Shown one piece after another: positions 6,680 to 10,632 of a DNA stretch of 10,632 nt (position 1 is the stretch's first letter; every line of letters begins with the position of its first letter). The position numbers and the translations under genes are program-made. The notes under the pieces are model-generated. The model saw nothing but the letters and a program-made list of their open reading frames with translations, made no database searches and had not been told where the DNA came from. This stretch comes from Methanoregulaceae archaeon (lineage in GTDB: Archaea > Halobacteriota > Methanomicrobia > Methanomicrobiales > Methanospirillaceae), in NCBI GenBank assembly GCA_028679405.1, contig JAJRBP010000137.1:1-10632 (forward strand), read 5' to 3'.

Positions 6680-6692
6680 TGCACCACGTGCA
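6680..6692. promoter_or_regulatory. Inverted repeat TGCAC-CAC-GTGCA at the ATP-cone start site
   Basis: TGCAC (6680-6684) and GTGCA (6688-6692) are perfect inverted copies around CAC. They sit where transcription is predicted to begin, 25 bases or so from the TATA element and just before the ATG. The position suits an operator, but no regulator is identified. Confidence 0.35.
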
Positions 6693-6707
6693 TGATACGG
6701 ACTCAGG

Positions 6708-6715
6708 AATATAAA
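6708..6715 (-). promoter_or_regulatory. TATA box for the ATP-cone gene
   Basis: Minus-strand TTTATATT within CATTTATATTCC matches the archaeal TATA consensus well. It predicts a start near 6685-6687, about 12 bases ahead of the start codon. Confidence 0.6.
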
Positions 6716-6821
6716 TGTGATGGTGAGCCCTGGAGCAGGTCCTTCCCAATGAAAAAGTCGTGATTTCAAGAGGAGGAACGGGGAACAGAGAAGGGCTGCA
6801 GGGAGGACCCTTATGAAAAGA

Positions 6822-7949
6822 TCAGGATTCTGACCGGTCGTTCCCGGGCCTGACACCGTTCCCCGGACCGCACGGGATCGTGAAATAAAAGGTACTCCCC
6901 TTTTTCTCAGCGGGCTCGACCCAGATCCTGCCCCCATGACGTTCCACGATCTTTCTGCATACTGCAAGGCCGATCCCTGTACCGGGGTATTCATTCCGGC
7001 CGTGCAACCGCTGGAAGATCTCAAAGATCCTCTCCGAGTAAGCCGGGTCGATCCCGATCCCGTTGTCCTTCACGGAAAAGGTCCACTCGTCCTCGTCCCG
7101 GGTCGCGTCGATCCTGATCTCCGGGGCATTCGCACCCCGGAATTTGATCGCATTTGCAAGGAGGTTCTGAAAGACCCGCGCCATCTGGACCCTGTCCGCA
7201 GAGACCGTCGGGAGGGCCGCCGGGTAGATCCCCGCCCCGCTCTCCCCGATAGGAACTGAGAGGTCGGTGATCACGTCACTGACTACCGAATTCATGTCCG
7301 TCGGCATGAACGGGTTCCCCCTGGAAGAGACACGGGAGTATTCGAGGAGATCCTCGATGAGGGCATCCATCCGGGTACTCCCCTCGACGATGTATCCGAT
7401 GAACTCGTCCGCATCGGAGTCGAGCCTGCCCGAGTACCGCTCTTTCAGGAGCTGTGCAAAACTCGTGACCATCCGGAGCGGTTCCCTGAGGTCATGGGAG
7501 GCGACATAGGCAAACTGCTCGAGGTCCTTGTTGCTCCGTCGAAGGTTATCCGAGATCTGCACAAGTTCCTGCTCAATCCGATTCCGTTCCTTTGCATACC
7601 TGATCGAATGGATGAGGGACTCGCTGCTGATCCTCCCTTTCACCAGGTAGTCCTGCGCCCCTTCCCGGAGGGCCCTGACCGCGAGATCTTCGTCGTCGAA
7701 CCCGGTAAGCACCACGACAGGAAGGGCAGGGGCATCCCCCCGGACCTCCCGGAGCGTATCGAGCCCCTGGCTGTCAGGCAGGCCGAGGTCGAGGAGGATG
7801 AAATCCGTCTCTCCCTTCGCAAGGATGTCATGCGCCTCAGACAAGGTCCCGGCACGGCTCACCCTGAATGACGGCCCTGAACAACCGGAGAGGAGCTCCC
7901 GGATCATCGCCGCGTCCGCAGGGTTGTCCTCGATGGCAAGGATGTTCAT
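6822..7949 (-). CDS. Receiver-histidine kinase hybrid
   Basis: A 375-residue cytosolic protein with an N-terminal receiver domain (about 1-122) joined by a short helix to a histidine kinase core. Receiver residues are Glu7/Asp8, phospho-acceptor Asp54 (ILLDLGLPDS), Thr82 and Lys104. The kinase has the phospho-acceptor His152 (ASHDLREPLR), the N-box around Asn266 (NLLANAIKF), the G1 box DNGIGID (295-301), the F-box region IFEIFQRLH and the G2 box GTGIGLA (323-329). No membrane segment, PAS domain or DNA-binding domain is present. The receiver-first order suggests that phosphorylation by a partner kinase controls this kinase. The ATG at 7949 is 2 bases after the stop of the response-regulator gene. 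No strong ribosome site is seen there, so translational coupling is likely. Its kinase core is clearly related to that of the PAS kinase in the same operon. Confidence 0.92.
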   Translation of the reverse strand: MNILAIEDNPADAAMIRELLSGCSGPSFRVSRAGTLSEAHDILAKGETDFILLDLGLPDSQGLDTLREVRGDAPALPVVVLTGFDDEDLAVRALREGAQDYLVKGRISSESLIHSIRYAKERNRIEQELVQISDNLRRSNKDLEQFAYVASHDLREPLRMVTSFAQLLKERYSGRLDSDADEFIGYIVEGSTRMDALIEDLLEYSRVSSRGNPFMPTDMNSVVSDVITDLSVPIGESGAGIYPAALPTVSADRVQMARVFQNLLANAIKFRGANAPEIRIDATRDEDEWTFSVKDNGIGIDPAYSERIFEIFQRLHGRNEYPGTGIGLAVCRKIVERHGGRIWVEPAEKKGSTFYFTIPCGPGNGVRPGNDRSES

Positions 7950-7951
7950 GG

Positions 7952-8419
7952 TCAGGTCCCGGGCCCGGGAGGCAGGGTGACGATGGTGAACCAGAAGTTC
8001 TCGATCGATTTTACGATATCGATGAATTCCCCGAACTTCACCGGTTTCCTGATATAGCAGTTCGCGTGGAGCCGGTACGACTCGACGATGTCACGTTCGT
8101 CCTGCGAGACGGTCATTATCACAACCGGGATAAGACGAAGCACCGGGTCCGCCTTGATCTCCGAGAGGACCTCCCTCCCGTTCTTCTTCGGGAGGTTTAA
8201 ATCAAGGAGGATGAGGTCCGGCCTTGGCACCCCGGGATAACACCCTTCGTTCCTGAGGAACTCCATCGCCGCTTCCCCGTCGGTAACGACATGAAGGTTG
8301 TTCCGTAGCTTGCTGTCGAGCAGAGCCTCCTTCGTGAGTGCGACATCGGCCGGGCTGTCCTCGACGAGGAGGATCTCGACCGGCCGGGACAGCCCGGTCG
8401 GGAATACCTGTCCATTCAT
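7952..8419 (-). CDS. Single-domain response regulator (Rcp1/CheY-like)
   Basis: A 155-residue receiver protein with no output domain. Motifs are [11 protein letters not shown] (Glu20, Asp21), phospho-acceptor Asp73 ([17 protein letters not shown]), Thr103 ([12 protein letters not shown]), Tyr122 and Lys125 (CYIRKPVKF). The KKNG after the acceptor and the C-terminal [10 protein letters not shown] are typical of Rcp1-type regulators, which often accompany PAS or phytochrome kinases. The chosen start (ATG 8419) has GGGAGG 7 bases upstream and overlaps the stop of the PAS kinase gene as ATGA. The open frame further upstream is antisense or out of frame to that kinase and is not used. It likely receives phosphate from one of the two flanking kinases and acts by protein contact or relay. 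Confidence 0.94.
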   Translation of the reverse strand: MNGQVFPTGLSRPVEILLVEDSPADVALTKEALLDSKLRNNLHVVTDGEAAMEFLRNEGCYPGVPRPDLILLDLNLPKKNGREVLSEIKADPVLRLIPVVIMTVSQDERDIVESYRLHANCYIRKPVKFGEFIDIVKSIENFWFTIVTLPPGPGT

Positions 8420-10632
8420 GCGGATTCCTCCCGGGCTTCCGGAATCGTGAAGGAAAATGTCGATCCGCCCGCAGGCGCGGGCAGGACGGAGATCTCCCCC
8501 CCATGACGTTCGACGATTCTCTTGCAGATGGCGAGGCCGATCCCCGTACCTTCGTAGTTGCCCTTCGCGTGCAACCGCTGGAAGATCTTGAAGATTCGCT
8601 CGCTGTGCCTTGGATCGATACCGATCCCGTTGTCGGTTACGGAAAATATCCACATGCTGTCCTCCCTTCCTGCGGTGATATGGACGACCGGGACGTTGCC
8701 CGGTTTCTGGAACTTGAGTGCGTTCCCGACGAGATTCTGAAAGACCTGGGTAATCTGGGTACCGTCGGCCGAGATATGGGGGAGCGTATCCCTCGTGATG
8801 ATCGCCCCGCTGTCCCTGATTGAGACCCTGAGGTTGAGAAGCGCCTGGTCGAGCGCCCCGTTCGTATCGATGAGATCGAACTCGTGTGCCTTCGTCTGTA
8901 CCCGTGAGTACGCGAGCAGGTCCTCGATGACCTGGTGCATCTGCCTGGTCCCGTCGACGATGAACCTGATGTAGTTGTCCGCCCTTTCGTCGAGCCTGCC
9001 GCGGTACCTCTTTTCCAGGAGCTCAGTGAATCCTGATATCGCCCTGAGAGGTTCCTGCAGGTCGTGGGACGCGATGTAGGCAAACTGCTGGAGTTCGAGG
9101 TTCGACCGTGCGAGCTCCTCGCTCTTCTTCCTCAGTTCCTCAGCCGTCGCCTTCCGCTCAGCAATCTCCTTTTCAAGGCGGACATTGGCCTCCTGCAACT
9201 CTCTCGTCCTCTCCTTCACCCGGTCGTCGAGTTCGGTGTATGCGGTCATCAGTGCCGATTCGGCACGTTTCCGCTCTGTGACGTCCCGTGCCGCCGCAAA
9301 CACCCCGGTAATGCTTCCGGTCTCGTCCAGGTAGACGCTCGCATTGTACAGGACCGGGGTGACCCTCCCGTCCCTGTGCCTGATCTGAAGCTCGTAATCG
9401 GTTACCGACCCGTCCCGGAAAACCTTCTCATACCCCGCTTTCGCCCTCCCGGGCTCGGTGAAGTAGTTCGAGAAGTCCGTTCCGATCAACTCTTCCCGGG
9501 AGAAACCAGTCACCCGGGCCGTCGCCTCGTTCACGTCGCTGATCGTCCCGTCCGGGCTGATTGTCACCAGCGGGTCGAGGCTCGCCTCGATCAGGCTCCG
9601 GTTGTACGCACCCGCCCTCCGGATTGCCTCCTCGGCCTTCTTCTGTCCTGTGATGTCGCGGGCAGCCGCAAAAACACCGGTGATGCTCCCGGTCTCGTCG
9701 CGGTATACAGTCGCGTTGTACAGGACCGGCGTGATACTCCCGTCCCTGTGCCTGATCTGCAGCTCGTAATCCGTCACCGATCCATCCCGGAACACCTTCT
9801 CGTACCCTGCCTTCGCCCGTCCCGGCTCGGTAAAGTAACGGGAGAAATCCGTTCCGATCAACTCTTCCCGTGAAAAACCGGTAACCCTCACCGTCGCCTC
9901 GTTCACGTCGCTGATCGTCCCGTCCGGGTTGATGGTGACCAGCGGGTCGAGGCTCGCCTCGATCAGGCTCCGGTTATAGGCGTTCGCCCGTTTTATCGCT
10001 TCCTCGGCCTTCTTCTGCCCTGTTATGTCCCGGGCGGCGGCAAAAACCCCGGTAATGCCGCCTGACCCGTTCCGGTAGACCGTCGCGTTATAAAGAACCG
10101 GAGTGACCCTCCCATCCCTGTGCCTGATGTGCAGGTCATAATCTGTCACCGATCCATCCCGGAACACCTTCTCGTACCCGGCTTTCGCCCTCCCCGGATC
10201 GGTGAAGTAGTTTGAGAAGTCCGTTCCGATCAACTCTTCACGGGAGAAGCCGGTAACTCTCACCGTCGCCTCGTTCACGTCGCTGATCGTCCCGTCCGGG
10301 CTGATGGTCACCAGCGGGTCGAGGCTCGCCTCGATCAGGCTCCGGTTATAGGCATTGGCCATCCGGATTGCCTCTTCCGCACCCTTCCTCCCGGTGATGT
10401 CACGGGCTATTGTCGACGCCCCGATCAGGCGCCCCGTCCGGTCTTTTATCGGAGAAAGCGTGAGGGAGACCTGGATTGACGTCCCGTCTTTCCGCATGCG
10501 GACCGTCTCGTAATGGAAGACGGGCTCCCCCCGCTTGACCTTCCCGAGGATGTACTCCAGGTCGTCAACCTGGTCCGGAGGGACAAGCATCGAGATGCTC
10601 TTCCCCATCGCCTCTGCTGCAGAAAATCCATA
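8416..10632 (-). CDS. Multi-PAS sensor histidine kinase (5' end outside window)
   Basis: The frame is open to the right edge (codons there read [12 protein letters not shown], a PAS-like segment), so the true start lies beyond the window. Numbering from the Met at 10608, the order is: end of a PAS domain with its PAC motif (to about 80); three tandem PAS-PAC units (84-207, 208-331, 332-455); a charged coiled coil (about 456-507); a HisKA domain with His515 ([10 protein letters not shown]); and an HATPase domain with N-box Asn629 (NLVGNALKF), DNGIGID (659-665) and GTGIGLA (687-693). No membrane segment is visible. PAS domains sense small molecules, redox state or light through a cofactor, but no ligand can be read here. 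The gene overlaps the response regulator by ATGA, which suggests they are partners. Confidence 0.94.
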   Translation of the reverse strand, partial: YGFSAAEAMGKSISMLVPPDQVDDLEYILGKVKRGEPVFHYETVRMRKDGTSIQVSLTLSPIKDRTGRLIGASTIARDITGRKGAEEAIRMANAYNRSLIEASLDPLVTISPDGTISDVNEATVRVTGFSREELIGTDFSNYFTDPGRAKAGYEKVFRDGSVTDYDLHIRHRDGRVTPVLYNATVYRNGSGGITGVFAAARDITGQKKAEEAIKRANAYNRSLIEASLDPLVTINPDGTISDVNEATVRVTGFSREELIGTDFSRYFTEPGRAKAGYEKVFRDGSVTDYELQIRHRDGSITPVLYNATVYRDETGSITGVFAAARDITGQKKAEEAIRRAGAYNRSLIEASLDPLVTISPDGTISDVNEATARVTGFSREELIGTDFSNYFTEPGRAKAGYEKVFRDGSVTDYELQIRHRDGRVTPVLYNASVYLDETGSITGVFAAARDVTERKRAESALMTAYTELDDRVKERTRELQEANVRLEKEIAERKATAEELRKKSEELARSNLELQQFAYIASHDLQEPLRAISGFTELLEKRYRGRLDERADNYIRFIVDGTRQMHQVIEDLLAYSRVQTKAHEFDLIDTNGALDQALLNLRVSIRDSGAIITRDTLPHISADGTQITQVFQNLVGNALKFQKPGNVPVVHITAGREDSMWIFSVTDNGIGIDPRHSERIFKIFQRLHAKGNYEGTGIGLAICKRIVERHGGEISVLPAPAGGSTFSFTIPEAREESA
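9244..10359 (-). repeat. Three tandem 372-base PAS repeats
   Basis: Units at 10359-9988, 9987-9616 and 9615-9244 each encode 124 residues beginning A(N/G)[15 protein letters not shown]. The first two differ at about 12 of 124 residues by hand comparison. The third is close up to the PAC motif, then diverges ([12 protein letters not shown]) into the coiled coil. DNA identity is also high: the word GATCAGGCTCCGGTT recurs at 9589, 9961 and 10333, exactly 372 bases apart. This indicates recent in-frame duplication. Confidence 0.9.

Noticed and set aside
8377..8400. Inverted repeat CGACCGG-N10-CCGGTCG near the start of the response regulator.
   Set aside because: It lies within coding sequence and such GC-rich pairings are expected by chance at this base composition.
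8420..8653. Upstream extension of the response regulator frame.
   Set aside because: It overlaps the kinase C-terminus in another frame and reads as arginine-rich nonsense. The ATG at 8419 has a good ribosome site and starts just before the receiver domain.

Overview
The window looks like a piece of a high-GC methanogenic archaeon, most likely of the order Methanomicrobiales. The strongest pointer is a complete YcaO-TfuA gene pair of the methanogen type, the pair that installs thioglycine in the methyl-coenzyme M reductase (MCR) alpha subunit. Also consistent are archaeal-style TATA elements with short leaders, and stand-alone small proteins common in methanogens (DUF2703-like, DUF3795 and ATP-cone proteins). 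No genus is assigned. No rRNA, tRNA, CRISPR array, insertion sequence or phage gene was seen.

Region 1 (1-2300, minus strand): the start of a tryptophan operon, trpE-trpG-trpD. Each junction is an ATGA stop/start overlap. trpD runs off the left edge. TrpE and TrpG form anthranilate synthase and TrpD uses its product. An AT-rich divergent control region (about 2301-2533) carries three helically spaced GATCCTT-like repeats in the trpE leader/promoter.

Region 2 (2534-4897, plus strand): a small divergent DUF2703-like, thioredoxin-fold candidate, then ycaO and tfuA overlapping by 44 bases. A 15-base inverted repeat sits against the probable TATA element in front of ycaO.

Region 3 (4910-6673): a convergent minus-strand integral membrane protein resembling an ECF-transporter substrate-binding (S) component, with a TTG start backed by a clear Shine-Dalgarno site. 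Then comes about 460 bases without a convincing gene, a cysteine-rich DUF3795 protein (plus), and a convergent 82-residue stand-alone ATP-cone protein (minus) with its own promoter.

Region 4 (6822-10632, minus strand): a compact signal-transduction operon. It runs from a multi-PAS histidine kinase (5' end outside the window), to a single-domain Rcp1/CheY-like response regulator, to a receiver-histidine kinase hybrid. Junctions are an ATGA overlap and a 2-base gap. The first kinase contains three tandem, nearly identical 124-residue PAS units (372-base period). None of the visible proteins has a DNA-binding output domain, so the system probably works by phosphotransfer or protein contact.

Most of the window is recognisable. 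The parts least explained are the trp leader repeats, the tandem PAS triplication, the orphan S-component-like protein, the gene-free stretch and the stand-alone ATP-cone protein. I found no clearly new defence or mobile system.
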